From: Blautia sp. XA-2221
Lineage (GTDB): Bacteria; Bacillota; Clostridia; Lachnospirales; Lachnospiraceae
Reading direction: 5' to 3'
Length of the DNA stretch: 64,000 nt
Assembly: GCF_028767025.1 (NCBI RefSeq)
Contig: NZ_JAJQXX010000008.1
Location: 1 to 64,000, forward strand
Part shown: positions 8,807 through 17,693 of the stretch, piece by piece
Numbering within the stretch: the stretch's first letter is position 1
Layout of the letters: the number at the start of each line of letters is the position of its first letter
The notes under the pieces: model-generated
Seen by the model: only the letters and a program-made list of their open reading frames with translations
Told to the model about the DNA's origin: nothing
Database searches by the model: none
Translations under genes and position numbers: made by a program

Positions 8807-9646
8807 ATGATGATCATAACGGACTCTGCTTCTGATATAACCAGACAGGAAGCAAAAGAAATGAATATCCGTATTGTCTGGCTGAAAACAAAATTTTCTG
8901 ACGGTGATTTTCTACTGGAAACAGAGGAGGATTTTACCAGATTTTTTGAAAAGCTTGCCACAGAAAAGGAACTGCCGGTTACAAGCCAGCCGTCACCGGA
9001 GGAATATCTGGCTCTTTATGAGGAGGCAAAGGAAAAATCAGAAGAAGTTCTTGTCATTACTCTTTCCAGTGGCCTTAGCGGAACTGTAAATGCTGCCAAT
9101 GTGGCAAAGCAGATGAGCGAGTATGATAAGATCCATATCATAGATTCGGAACAGGCGATCATTACTCAGCGTTTTCTGGTTCAGAGAGCTGTGGAAATGC
9201 GAGAGGCAGGAAAGTGTATTTCAGAGATTGTGGAAACCATTGAGGACCTGAAAAAGCGTGTTACGGTATGCGGAATGCTGGACACTCTGACATATCTGAA
9301 AAAAGGCGGAAGAATACCTGCAGCCCTGGCTGTTCTGGGAAATATGCTCCACATTAAACCTGTCATAGAGCTGAAGGATAAAGTTCTGACTATGCTTGGA
9401 AAAGCAAGAGGAAGAAGCGGGGGGATCAAGTATCTCTGGAAAGAATTTGAATCCTATGATATAGATGAAACAGAGCCGGTGTACTTTGGTTACACTTCAG
9501 ACCGTGAGGCCGGAGAAAAATTTATGAATGATACAGTTGAAAAATACGGACTGAAAAATTACAGACTTTACCCGGTAGGAGGAATCATCGGAACTCATGT
9601 AGGTCCTTCCTGTGTGGCTATAAGCTTTGTAAAAAAATCTGTGTAA
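8807..9646 (+). CDS. DegV-family fatty-acid-binding protein (FakB-like)
   Basis: The product has 279 residues and the two-domain DegV fold. In Firmicutes these proteins bind a fatty acid and present it to the kinase FakA. Visible family signatures are TDSASDIT at the N-terminus, VTSQPSPEEY, SSGLSGT, GGRIP and the C-terminal GTHVGP. The start at 8807 is chosen because AGGAGG lies 10 nt upstream; the in-frame extension to 8726 runs through the promoter and operator. No fakA is in the window. Control by the divergent TetR protein is likely from the palindrome at 8735. Confidence 0.9.
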   Translation: MMIITDSASDITRQEAKEMNIRIVWLKTKFSDGDFLLETEEDFTRFFEKLATEKELPVTSQPSPEEYLALYEEAKEKSEEVLVITLSSGLSGTVNAANVAKQMSEYDKIHIIDSEQAIITQRFLVQRAVEMREAGKCISEIVETIEDLKKRVTVCGMLDTLTYLKKGGRIPAALAVLGNMLHIKPVIELKDKVLTMLGKARGRSGGIKYLWKEFESYDIDETEPVYFGYTSDREAGEKFMNDTVEKYGLKNYRLYPVGGIIGTHVGPSCVAISFVKKSV

Positions 9647-9652
9647 AGTACG

Positions 9653-9681
9653 TTGACAAACAGAATTTCAGTGGCTATAAT
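9653..9681 (+). promoter_or_regulatory. thrS leader promoter
   Basis: TTGACA and TATAAT are separated by 17 nt, a consensus sigma-A promoter 7 nt after the DegV-family stop codon. Confidence 0.85.
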
Positions 9682-9687
9682 GAAAAA

Positions 9688-9972
9688 GAACTTAATTGAA
9701 GAAATTTAACACGCTGACGAGAAGAGTAGACTGTGGACTGCTGCAGAGAGAAGCACATTTGGTGAAAGTGCTTTAACAGGAATCAGTTGAAGACCACCTC
9801 TGAGTGACCCTAATCCGGTCCGGTGATACCGTTATCATCAAAAAAGAGGCTGAGTCCCGGGAACTGTTTTATTCAGACAGAGATTCCGGTGATCCGGCAA
9901 TCAGGGTGGAACCACGGGCAGATAATCTCGTCCCTTACAGTGCGTAAGCATTGTAAGGGGCGTTTTTTATTA
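9688..9972 (+). promoter_or_regulatory. Threonine T-box leader of thrS
   Basis: The conserved T-box AGGGTGGAACCACG is at 9903-9916. It is followed by the terminator CCCTTACA (9932-9939) pairing with TGTAAGGG (9952-9959) and a T-run. Upstream is the stem I region with its GAGTGACC end. The triplet ACC at 9793-9795, in the usual position before ACCTCTGAG, is the likely threonine specifier codon. Uncharged tRNA-Thr should stabilise the antiterminator and switch thrS on. Confidence 0.9.
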
Positions 9973-10090
9973 TAAAAGTCCTGTTAGATTACGGGAGTGC
10001 TTTTGCATGGAGTAATTGACTTTTATAATAGTATGAAAGCGAAGGAAGTCCCGTACAGCGGGTGAAAATAAAATGAAAAGGAGAAAAATC

Positions 10091-12016
10091 ATGATCATTA
10101 CTTTAAAAGACGGATCAACAAAAGAGTATGCAGAAGCAAAATCAGTTCTTGATATTGCCTCTGATATCAGTGAAGGTCTTGCACGAGTAGCATGTGCAGG
10201 TGAAGTGGACGGAGAGGTTGTAGATCTTCGTACAGTTATTGACAAAGACTGTGAGCTGAATATTCTCACCTTTGACAGTGAGGGCGGCAAAGGCGCATTC
10301 CGTCATACCACTTCCCATATTATGGCTCAGGCTATCAAACGCCTTTTCCCAAATGTGAAGCTTGCAATCGGACCGTCTATTGAGGATGGCTTCTATTATG
10401 ATATTGACAGTGATGAGCCGATCACAGCAGAAGATCTTCCAAAGATCGAGGCTGAGATGAAAAAAATCGTAAAAGAGAATCTGGCGATCACCAGATTTAC
10501 GAAACCGAGAGCAGAGGCCATTGAATTTTTTAAAGAAAAAAATGAGCCGTATAAGGTAGAACTGATTGAAGATCTTCCGGAAGATTCTGAGATCAGCTTC
10601 TATCAGCAGGGAGAGTTTGTGGATCTTTGTGCAGGTCCTCATCTGATGACAACAAAACCTGTAAAAGCATTTAAGCTTACCAGTCTTGCAGGAGCTTACT
10701 GGAGAGGCAGCGAGAAGAACAAAATGCTTACCAGAATCTATGGTACTTCCTACACCAAAAAGGCAGATCTTGAAGAGTATATCACCCGTATGGAGGAAGC
10801 AAAAAAACGTGACCACAGAAAGCTTGGAAAAGAGCTTGGCCTGTTCATGATGAAAGAAGAGGGACCGGGATTCCCGTTCTTCCTTCCAAAGGGTATGGTT
10901 CTGAAAAATACTCTGCTTGATTACTGGAGAGAGATCCACAATAAGGCAGGTTATGTGGAGATTTCCACACCGATCATGCTGAGCCGCCATCTCTGGGAAA
11001 CTTCAGGTCACTGGGATCATTACAAAGAAAATATGTATACAACTGTGATCGATGATACTGATTTTGCCATTAAGCCAATGAACTGCCCGGGCGGTATTCT
11101 TGTATACAAATCCGAACCTCGTTCCTACAGAGATCTTCCTCTGAGAATGGGAGAACTGGGACTGGTTCACCGCCATGAAAAATCCGGACAGCTTCACGGT
11201 CTGATGCGGGTACGCTGCTTTACTCAGGATGATGCTCATATCTTTATGACGCAGGAGCAGATCCGTGACGAGATCAAAGGTGTTGCAACACTGATCGACA
11301 GTGTATATCAGCTTTTCGGCTTCAAATATCATGTTGAGCTGTCCACACGTCCTGAGGACTCCATGGGTAGCGATGAGGACTGGGAGATCGCAACAGAGGG
11401 CTTAAGAGGCGCTCTTGACGATCTGGGACTGGACTATGTGGTAAATGAAGGCGACGGCGCATTCTATGGACCGAAGATCGACTTCCATCTGGAGGATTCC
11501 ATTGGAAGAACATGGCAGTGCGGTACGATTCAGCTTGACTTCCAGCTTCCGCTGCGCTTTGACTGCGAATATATAGGAGCTGATGGCGAGAAACACCGTC
11601 CGATCATGATCCACCGTGTTGCGTTTGGATCCATTGAAAGATTTATCGGTATTCTGATCGAGCATTTTGCAGGCGCATTCCCAACATGGCTTGCTCCTGT
11701 ACAGGTAAAAGTTCTTCCGATCTCCGAGAAATATATGGATTATGCAAACAAGGTTATGAGCGATTTGAAGGATGCAGGTATCCGTACAGAGATTGACGAC
11801 CGTGCAGAGAAGATCGGATATAAGATCCGTGAAGCACGTCTTCAGAAGATTCCTTATATGCTTGTGGTAGGTGCAAAGGAAGAGGAAGAAGGAAAAGTTT
11901 CTGTCCGCAGCCGCTTCATGGGAGATGAAGGTGCAAAAGATCTCAACGAGTTTATTGATTCAATCAAAGAAGAGATCAAAAACCGTGAGAACAGAAAAGT
12001 GGAAGTAACAGAATAA
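10091..12016 (+). CDS. thrS: Threonine-tRNA ligase
   Basis: This 641-residue class II aminoacyl-tRNA synthetase charges tRNA-Thr. In order it has the TGS domain (1-60), the editing/SAD domain with HTTSHIMAQA, the catalytic core with MNCPGG and the zinc-site RCFTQDDAH stretch, and a C-terminal anticodon-binding domain. The start at 10091 has AAAAGGAG 7 nt upstream; an in-frame ATG at 10073 overlaps that ribosome site. Expression is under the T-box leader, and a terminator follows. Confidence 0.96.
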   Translation: MIITLKDGSTKEYAEAKSVLDIASDISEGLARVACAGEVDGEVVDLRTVIDKDCELNILTFDSEGGKGAFRHTTSHIMAQAIKRLFPNVKLAIGPSIEDGFYYDIDSDEPITAEDLPKIEAEMKKIVKENLAITRFTKPRAEAIEFFKEKNEPYKVELIEDLPEDSEISFYQQGEFVDLCAGPHLMTTKPVKAFKLTSLAGAYWRGSEKNKMLTRIYGTSYTKKADLEEYITRMEEAKKRDHRKLGKELGLFMMKEEGPGFPFFLPKGMVLKNTLLDYWREIHNKAGYVEISTPIMLSRHLWETSGHWDHYKENMYTTVIDDTDFAIKPMNCPGGILVYKSEPRSYRDLPLRMGELGLVHRHEKSGQLHGLMRVRCFTQDDAHIFMTQEQIRDEIKGVATLIDSVYQLFGFKYHVELSTRPEDSMGSDEDWEIATEGLRGALDDLGLDYVVNEGDGAFYGPKIDFHLEDSIGRTWQCGTIQLDFQLPLRFDCEYIGADGEKHRPIMIHRVAFGSIERFIGILIEHFAGAFPTWLAPVQVKVLPISEKYMDYANKVMSDLKDAGIRTEIDDRAEKIGYKIREARLQKIPYMLVVGAKEEEEGKVSVRSRFMGDEGAKDLNEFIDSIKEEIKNRENRKVEVTE

Positions 12017-12025
12017 AAAGATCAG

Positions 12026-12066
12026 GACTGCTGAAATCCCGTAAAAAGGACTCAGCAGTCTTTTTC
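12026..12066 (+). terminator. thrS terminator
   Basis: GACTGCTGA (12026-12034) pairs with TCAGCAGTC (12052-12060), followed by TTTTT. Confidence 0.85.
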
Positions 12067-12123
12067 CATGTGAAAAGAGCAGAATATCCTTACTGCTTAT
12101 AAACTCAGAAAGGAAGAGGAGCA

Positions 12124-12894
12124 ATGACAAAAGAAATTAAGATAAGAGAGATATCTATTGGAAACGGGCAGCCGAAAATATGTGCGCCAATGACAGGAAA
12201 AGACCGGACAGCTTTGCTGGAGGAAGCCTGTAAAATCAGGGAAGTCAAAGCAGATCTGGCGGAGTGGAGAGCAGATTTTTATGAAGAACTTTCCAATGAG
12301 GAGCGTTTTCTGGATATGCTGAGAGAAATCCGATGTGAATTGGGAGAAATACCGCTTATTTTTACTATTCGTACTGCATCCGAAGGCGGAAATGCGGAAA
12401 TTTCTGAAAAAGAATATGAAGAATATATTCTGGCAGCAGCAGAAAGCGGAAATGCAGATCTGGTCGACGTAGAGTATTTTTCTCATGAAAATGTTTCAGA
12501 TCTGATCAGCAGACTTCACAGGACAGGCGTGAAGGTAATCGCATCCACTCATGATTTTGAAAAAACAGATGACAGTAATATACTGAAAAACAGATTTATT
12601 GACATGGATACATCCGGAGCAGACATTCTCAAAATGGCAGTGATGCCGCAGAAATTCGATGATGTTGCGGATCTTATGCAGGTGACGAAGGAGATTACAG
12701 AAGAGTATACAGAAAAGCCTGTGATCGCAATGTCCATGGGAAATCTGGGTTCTATGAGCCGTATTGCAGGAGAAAATTTCGGCTCTGCTGTAACCTTTGC
12801 CACTGTAGGAAAGGCGTCTGCGCCGGGACAATTTCCGGTAGAAGAGCTTCGTATGATGATGAATGCGCTCCACAAAAAGAATGTGGAAGATTAA
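12124..12894 (+). CDS. aroD: Type I 3-dehydroquinate dehydratase
   Basis: This is step three of the shikimate pathway: 3-dehydroquinate is dehydrated through a Schiff base. It has 256 residues. The Schiff-base Lys170 (ILKMAV) and general base His143 (STHDF) fall at the same numbers as in the enterobacterial enzyme. The C-terminal SAPGQFPVEEL loop closes the active site. AGGAAGAGGAG precedes the ATG. It stands alone between thrS and spoIIGA; other aro genes are not in the window. Confidence 0.95.
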   Translation: MTKEIKIREISIGNGQPKICAPMTGKDRTALLEEACKIREVKADLAEWRADFYEELSNEERFLDMLREIRCELGEIPLIFTIRTASEGGNAEISEKEYEEYILAAAESGNADLVDVEYFSHENVSDLISRLHRTGVKVIASTHDFEKTDDSNILKNRFIDMDTSGADILKMAVMPQKFDDVADLMQVTKEITEEYTEKPVIAMSMGNLGSMSRIAGENFGSAVTFATVGKASAPGQFPVEELRMMMNALHKKNVED

Positions 12895-12913
12895 TTAGAA
12901 TAATCTCATCTTC

Positions 12914-12989
12914 TGTCGAACCTCAACGAGAAATTATGGGAATCTCTTCCCTGGTTTTGACAAATTACGCACCCCCTGTAACCTATAAT
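12914..12989 (+). promoter_or_regulatory. spoIIG-type promoter with 21-bp spacer and Spo0A-box-like sites
   Basis: Consensus TTGACA (12957-12962) and TATAAT (12984-12989) are separated by 21 bp, too wide for ordinary sigma-A promoters but characteristic of Spo0A-activated spoIIG. A perfect Spo0A-box core TGTCGAA is at 12914-12920. A second, reversed near-match (TTGTCAAA on the minus strand) overlaps the -35 box. Confidence 0.75.
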
Positions 12990-13039
12990 GAACTCACTTA
13001 CCAAAGCGAGGGAATGACAGGTCATAGGGGGCTTTTTTT

Positions 13040-13888
13040 ATGTATGGAGAAATATACATAGATGTTGTCTTTGTGACGAATCTTCTGATGGACTATATTG
13101 TTCTGCGGATCACAGGAAGACTTCTGAGGTTCAGGACAAAACGGTGGAGATATCTGGCAGGTGCAGCGGCGGGAGCTTTTTTTTCCTGCCTGATCCTTTA
13201 TCTTCCTTTTGAGAAAAATCTGCCGGTGGGGATTTTTCTGCACGGCGCCTGCGCTTTTCTTATGCTCAGGATCACTTTCTGCATCCAAAAGGGAAGTCTG
13301 CTGGCAAAGGCAATGGTTATGCTGTATCTGACTGCGTTTCTTGCAGGCGGATTCTGGGATGCTGTGTCCGAAAACGGAATTACGCTTCCGGCATTTCTGA
13401 TTTTTGCCTTTGCCACATATATGGGGATCGGGGCGCTGGTCTGCACAGCAGATTCTGCCAGGAGTCTGAGGAAGAATATCTACCCTGTAACCCTGAGTTA
13501 TCAGGGAAAAGAACAGTCTGCTTACGGATTTTATGACACAGGAAATCTGCTCAGTGATCCGGTAAGCGGTGCGCCGGTTTCTGTTGTGAAACCTGAGATT
13601 TTGGAAACCATGCTGTCAGAGGATCTGATAGACAGGCTGAAGCACCTTTATGAGAATCCGGGGGAGCTGAAAAGTACAGAGATTGCCGGACTGAAGCCGC
13701 ATTATCTGTCCTGCCGAACGGTGGGACAGGCAGAGAAGCTGATGCTGGCGGTTACATTGGAGAATCTTTGTATCCATACTCCCGCAGAAGAGGTTCGCAT
13801 ATCCAGACCTGTGTTTGCGCTGGCTTTTGAACCCTCCGCTTTGGGAAAGGAATACAAGGTACTGTTGAATTCCAGATTATTGCATTAG
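13040..13888 (+). CDS. spoIIGA: Sigma-E processing peptidase SpoIIGA
   Basis: The 282-residue membrane aspartic protease cleaves pro-sigma-E in the mother cell after a forespore signal. The N-terminal half holds about five membrane segments. The soluble half carries the aspartyl-protease-like YDTGN motif with the probable catalytic Asp166. The ATG follows AGGGGG by 8 nt. It is the first gene of the pair with sigE, 15 nt apart, under the wide-spaced promoter at 12914-12989. Confidence 0.92.
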   Translation: MYGEIYIDVVFVTNLLMDYIVLRITGRLLRFRTKRWRYLAGAAAGAFFSCLILYLPFEKNLPVGIFLHGACAFLMLRITFCIQKGSLLAKAMVMLYLTAFLAGGFWDAVSENGITLPAFLIFAFATYMGIGALVCTADSARSLRKNIYPVTLSYQGKEQSAYGFYDTGNLLSDPVSGAPVSVVKPEILETMLSEDLIDRLKHLYENPGELKSTEIAGLKPHYLSCRTVGQAEKLMLAVTLENLCIHTPAEEVRISRPVFALAFEPSALGKEYKVLLNSRLLH

Positions 13889-13903
13889 GAGGGGCATATA
13901 ATT

Positions 13904-14635
13904 ATGAACAGATCAGCAGCAGGCGTCAGTTATTACCCGTTTCAGATGATTCAGAGGATGGTTCTCTCAAGACCGAGAGAGCTGTACTACATTGGTGGAA
14001 ATGATATTCTTCCGGCGCCACTGGAGCCGCAGAGGGAAGCCTACGTCATCAGCAAGCTGGGGACAGACCAGGACAAAGAGGCAAAGGCAATTCTCATTGA
14101 GCACAATTTAAGACTGGTAGTGTACATTGCCAAAAAATTTGACAATACAGGAGTTGGAGTGGAGGATCTGATCTCTATTGGAACCATTGGTCTTATTAAG
14201 GCGATCAACACCTTTAATCCTGTAAAAAAAATCAAACTGGCAACCTATGCTTCGCGATGCATTGAAAATGAGATCCTGATGTATCTTCGCAGGAACAGTA
14301 AGACAAAGCTGGAGGTTTCTATTGATGAACCGCTGAATGTGGACTGGGACGGGAATGAATTGCTGCTGTCTGATATTCTGGGAACGGATGAGGATGTCAT
14401 TTCCCGCAGGCTGGAGGATGAAGTGGAGATCACACTTCTGGGAAAAGCAATTAACAAGCTGACGCCAAGGGAACAGACGATCATCCGTCTCAGATTTGGG
14501 CTGAACAGTGCCGAGGGAAAGGAAAAAACTCAGAAGGAAGTGGCTGATCTTCTGGGAATTTCTCAGTCATATATTTCAAGACTGGAAAAAAGAATTATGA
14601 AAAGACTGAAAAAGGAAATTGTAAAATATGAATAA
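13904..14635 (+). CDS. sigE: Sporulation sigma factor sigma-E (pro-form)
   Basis: This 243-residue sigma-70-family factor drives early mother-cell gene expression. Visible parts are the N-terminal pro-region ending near [12 protein letters not shown], region 2 ([23 protein letters not shown], seen as two blocks) and region 4 with the helix-turn-helix [26 protein letters not shown] precedes the ATG. It is cotranscribed with spoIIGA, its protease. In many Clostridia sigG follows directly; here it does not, and a decayed small gene follows instead. Confidence 0.95.
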   Translation: MNRSAAGVSYYPFQMIQRMVLSRPRELYYIGGNDILPAPLEPQREAYVISKLGTDQDKEAKAILIEHNLRLVVYIAKKFDNTGVGVEDLISIGTIGLIKAINTFNPVKKIKLATYASRCIENEILMYLRRNSKTKLEVSIDEPLNVDWDGNELLLSDILGTDEDVISRRLEDEVEITLLGKAINKLTPREQTIIRLRFGLNSAEGKEKTQKEVADLLGISQSYISRLEKRIMKRLKKEIVKYE

Positions 14636-14720
14636 GGCTGAACAGGACAGATAAGTGTTCAGAAGCCTCTGTATATTCAGGGGGAATCCGTGCATACTGA
14701 AAGAAAAAGGAGAATGTAGC

Positions 14721-14835
14721 ATGAACGCAAATACAGAGCTTTTGAAAAAGTCCGTACTTATATGCCAGGAAACTGATGGAGGAACTGAAAAAGTTTGAAG
14801 AAAGAAATATTGAAGAGCTGAAGGCGTATTTATAG
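14721..14835 (+). pseudogene. Remnant of a small Lachnospiraceae protein (MNANTELL type)
   Basis: A good ribosome site (AAAAAGGAG) leads to ATG and MNANTELLKK, but the frame closes after 25 codons. In another frame a sensible end, ARKLMEELKKFEERNIEEL then KAYL and stop, runs to 14835. Both ends resemble a family of roughly 110-residue helical proteins common in Clostridia. The middle has been deleted and the frame shifted. The family link is from memory of such N- and C-termini, so it is tentative. Confidence 0.5.
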
Positions 14836-14883
14836 AAAAAAGTAAATATATATTTAGAGAGAAATCTTTAAGGATGTAGTTAC

Positions 14884-15579
14884 TTGAAAAAATATGTGAT
14901 GGAGCTTGTGATGTCCGGACTGCTGCTGGTGTGCTTTTTGCTTCTGTCCAGACAGGCAGCCCAGGTTTCCGGAAACACGAAAAGTCAGGGGAATAACAGG
15001 GAAGTGATCGCGGTCGACCCGGGACACGGCGGAGGGGATCCGGGTATGATAGGAGTGGATAACCTGAAAGAAAAGGGAATCAATCTGGAAATAGCCCGTA
15101 AGCTGGAACGTGTTCTTACAGAAAAAGGTTACCGTGTAGTTATGACGCGAAAAGAGGATCAGGGACTTTATGATCCTTCTGCACTAAATAAAAAGGCTCA
15201 GGATATGCAGAGAAGGATTGCCCTTCTGGAGGAGGTTTCTCCTGTTCTGACAGTCAGTATTCATCAGAACAGCTATTCAGATCCGTCTGTCAGGGGACCG
15301 CAGGTTTTTTACTATGAAAGTTCTCAGGAAGGAAAAAAACTTGCTCAGGCAGTACAGGAGGAAATGAATCAGAAGCTGCTTCCCCAAAGACCACGCCAGA
15401 TAAAAGGAAATACCAGTTATTATCTTCTGAAAAGGAGCAAGGGCACACTGGTGATCGTGGAATGTGGGTTCCTGACCAACCCGGAAGAAGCAGAGCTTTT
15501 GCAGAAAGAAGAATATCAGCAAAAGGTTGCCGGGGCAGTTGCAGATGGCATAGAGTCTTACCTGAACAGCCGGAAATGA
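14884..15579 (+). CDS. cwlD: N-acetylmuramoyl-L-alanine amidase, CwlD-like
   Basis: This 231-residue zinc amidase (Amidase_3 fold) has an N-terminal membrane anchor at about 5-21. The zinc ligands are His48 (DPGHGG), Glu63 (LKEKG) and His127 (SIHQNS), and the catalytic Glu193 lies in VECGF. Its size, single domain and proximity to spoIIGA-sigE fit CwlD, which makes muramic-delta-lactam in spore cortex. The start is TTG behind AGGATG. I saw no convincing sigma-E or sigma-G promoter. A generic wall amidase is the alternative. Confidence 0.82.
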   Translation: MKKYVMELVMSGLLLVCFLLLSRQAAQVSGNTKSQGNNREVIAVDPGHGGGDPGMIGVDNLKEKGINLEIARKLERVLTEKGYRVVMTRKEDQGLYDPSALNKKAQDMQRRIALLEEVSPVLTVSIHQNSYSDPSVRGPQVFYYESSQEGKKLAQAVQEEMNQKLLPQRPRQIKGNTSYYLLKRSKGTLVIVECGFLTNPEEAELLQKEEYQQKVAGAVADGIESYLNSRK

Positions 15580-15588
15580 ACAGAGAAA

Positions 15589-15631
15589 ATCGCTGTATCC
15601 TTTAAAATTACCAGGGGAGACAGCGATTTTT
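15589..15631 (+). terminator. cwlD terminator
   Basis: AATCGCTGT (15589-15597) pairs with ACAGCGATT (15620-15628), followed by a T-rich tract. Confidence 0.75.
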
Positions 15632-15716
15632 GTATTTTCAGAATCATGATACTTTGGTATACTGTTAATGATCATATGAAGCAGAATAAAACAGTAAGAA
15701 AAACAAAGGAGTGTGT

Positions 15717-17693
15717 ATGGCTGGGATTTTGTATCTGATCCTGGGAAGTCTTTGCGGAAAAGAGCTTGCAGAGATTTTTGTGGGACAGAAAGAAACCGGA
15801 AAAAATAACAGGATCTGGCTGGTTCTTCCAGGTGCATTCGGGGGTGGAATGCTTGTTTTTGGCTGGGGAACTTATCTTACAGCCTGGGGCGCCAGCGCTG
15901 CAGGAGCAGAAAGACCGCTGATATATGGAAACCTTCTGGTTATGGCCGCAGGAGCAGTTTTTCTTCTGGTATCCTATATTCTGAGATACAGGAAAAACAG
16001 AAGTATTTTTACAGATAAGGGACTGATCAGGGATAAAAAACGGTTTCGGAAGGAACTGCTGTTTTTTTCTGTACTGTTTGTTTTTCTTACCTGGATCATG
16101 TTTTATGTATTTTACATAAAAGACGGGGTTCTGTATTCAGGATTTACCGTATTTGGCGATTATGCGCCCCATACAGCAATGATGAGGTCTTTTTCTCTTC
16201 AGAATAATTTTCCCACCCAGTATCCTCATTTTGGAGGACAGGATGTAAAATATCATTTTATGTTTCAGTTTCTTGTAGGCAATCTGGAGTTTCTGGGACT
16301 CCGGCTTGATATTGCTTATAACGCTGCAAGTATTCTCTCGCTTTTGGGATTTTTAATGCTGCTTTACAGCATTGCCAGGCGTGTTATGGGAAGTGGAAAA
16401 GCAGGAGCGCTGACCGTTGTATTTTTCTTTTTCCGCAGTGCGCTGACTTTTTTTCAGTTTCTGTGGGAACACCTCCGTGCCGGAGATCTGCTTCAGGTAC
16501 TGCTGGAAAACACTTCATTTATCGGTTATACAACAAATGAAGACTGGGGACTGTGGAATTTTAACGTATATCTGAATCAGAGGCACCTTGCTTTTGGACT
16601 TTTGATCGTGGGGCTTATTGTGTGGATGTATCTGGACTGGGTGGAACAGGGATGCAGCCATAGGGAAAATGGCCTTGTGTGGTTCCGGAACAGACTTTTT
16701 TCAAAAGATGCATGGAAATGCAGGTATCTGGAAAATGCACTGGCAGCAGGACTTCTCATAGGAATGACTTCTTTCTGGAACGGAGCGGCTGTTATCGGCG
16801 GACTTCTGATTTTAATGGGATTTGCTGTGTGCTCAGACGGGAAGCTGGATTATCTGATCACGGCTGTCACCGCAGTTGTATTTTCTGTTCTTCAGACCAG
16901 ACTGTTTATGAAAGGTTCTTCTGTGGAGGCTGCCTTTCAGTGGGGATTTATTGCAGAGGACAAAAGTGTGATCGGAGTCCTGTGGTACCTGACTCAGATG
17001 AGCGGCATCTTTTTTACGGGAGCGTTGATTTTATTCTTTTTATACAAAAAAAGGGTTCAGCGGGCAGTTCTTGTAAGCTTTCTGTTTCCTCTTATATTTG
17101 CCTTCTGCTTTTCTCTAACGCCGGATATTACTGTGAATCATAAATATATTATGATTTCCTATGCATTTCTGGCAATGTTCTGGGCTGGAGCGGTGTGTTG
17201 GCTTTTACGGAAAAAATGGCAGGGCCGTGTGCTGGCTGTTGCACTTTCCGTGTGCCTGACGATCACCGGAATTTATGATTTTGTGATCATAGTAAGAAAC
17301 AACGGACCGGGACACAGGGTAACGGTAAATACAAACAGCAGCCTTACAGACTGGCTGGTGGAAAATCTGGACAGCCGGGATCTGATCCTGACACCGGAAT
17401 ACAGCATCAGCGAAGTGACAATGGCCGGAGTAATGATGTACCTGGGATGGCCGTATTATGCCTGGTCGGCAGGATATGATACTTATGGCAGGGCAGAAAA
17501 TGCAAAGGAAATTTATACTTCCCGGGAGCCGGAGAGAGTAAAAAGTCTTGTACGGCAGGAGGGGATCACCTATATACTTTTTGAAGAGGGAATGACTTTT
17601 GAGGGAGAAACGTGTATAGAGACTACGATTAAATCAGTATACAGGCTGGTATATCAGTCAGAAGATAGGAGAATCAGAATTTATGAAACCTGA
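15717..17693 (+). CDS. Large polytopic membrane protein, probable GT-C-like glycosyltransferase partner
   Basis: The 658-residue product has about 14 hydrophobic segments. A luminal-type loop near residue 150 reads VFGDYAPHTAMMRSF, and WNGAAV occurs later. The arrangement resembles GT-C fold glycosyltransferases and the DUF2298 protein encoded next, whose start overlaps its end by 11 nt, so the two are co-translated. The ATG at 15717 is preferred (AAAGGAG, spacing 5) over the GTG at 15711. The C-terminal soluble part carries TPEYSISE. The substrate is unknown; a lipid-linked sugar donor is an inference from fold class. Confidence 0.7.
   Translation: MAGILYLILGSLCGKELAEIFVGQKETGKNNRIWLVLPGAFGGGMLVFGWGTYLTAWGASAAGAERPLIYGNLLVMAAGAVFLLVSYILRYRKNRSIFTDKGLIRDKKRFRKELLFFSVLFVFLTWIMFYVFYIKDGVLYSGFTVFGDYAPHTAMMRSFSLQNNFPTQYPHFGGQDVKYHFMFQFLVGNLEFLGLRLDIAYNAASILSLLGFLMLLYSIARRVMGSGKAGALTVVFFFFRSALTFFQFLWEHLRAGDLLQVLLENTSFIGYTTNEDWGLWNFNVYLNQRHLAFGLLIVGLIVWMYLDWVEQGCSHRENGLVWFRNRLFSKDAWKCRYLENALAAGLLIGMTSFWNGAAVIGGLLILMGFAVCSDGKLDYLITAVTAVVFSVLQTRLFMKGSSVEAAFQWGFIAEDKSVIGVLWYLTQMSGIFFTGALILFFLYKKRVQRAVLVSFLFPLIFAFCFSLTPDITVNHKYIMISYAFLAMFWAGAVCWLLRKKWQGRVLAVALSVCLTITGIYDFVIIVRNNGPGHRVTVNTNSSLTDWLVENLDSRDLILTPEYSISEVTMAGVMMYLGWPYYAWSAGYDTYGRAENAKEIYTSREPERVKSLVRQEGITYILFEEGMTFEGETCIETTIKSVYRLVYQSEDRRIRIYET

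Noticed and set aside
13904-14635. Reading sigE as sigG or sigF
   Set aside because: The N-terminal pro-region, the YYIGG segment and the adjacent SpoIIGA protease identify sigma-E.
14843-14856. Palindrome TAAATATATATTTA before cwlD
   Set aside because: Simple AT alternation in AT-rich DNA; expected by chance and without regulator context.
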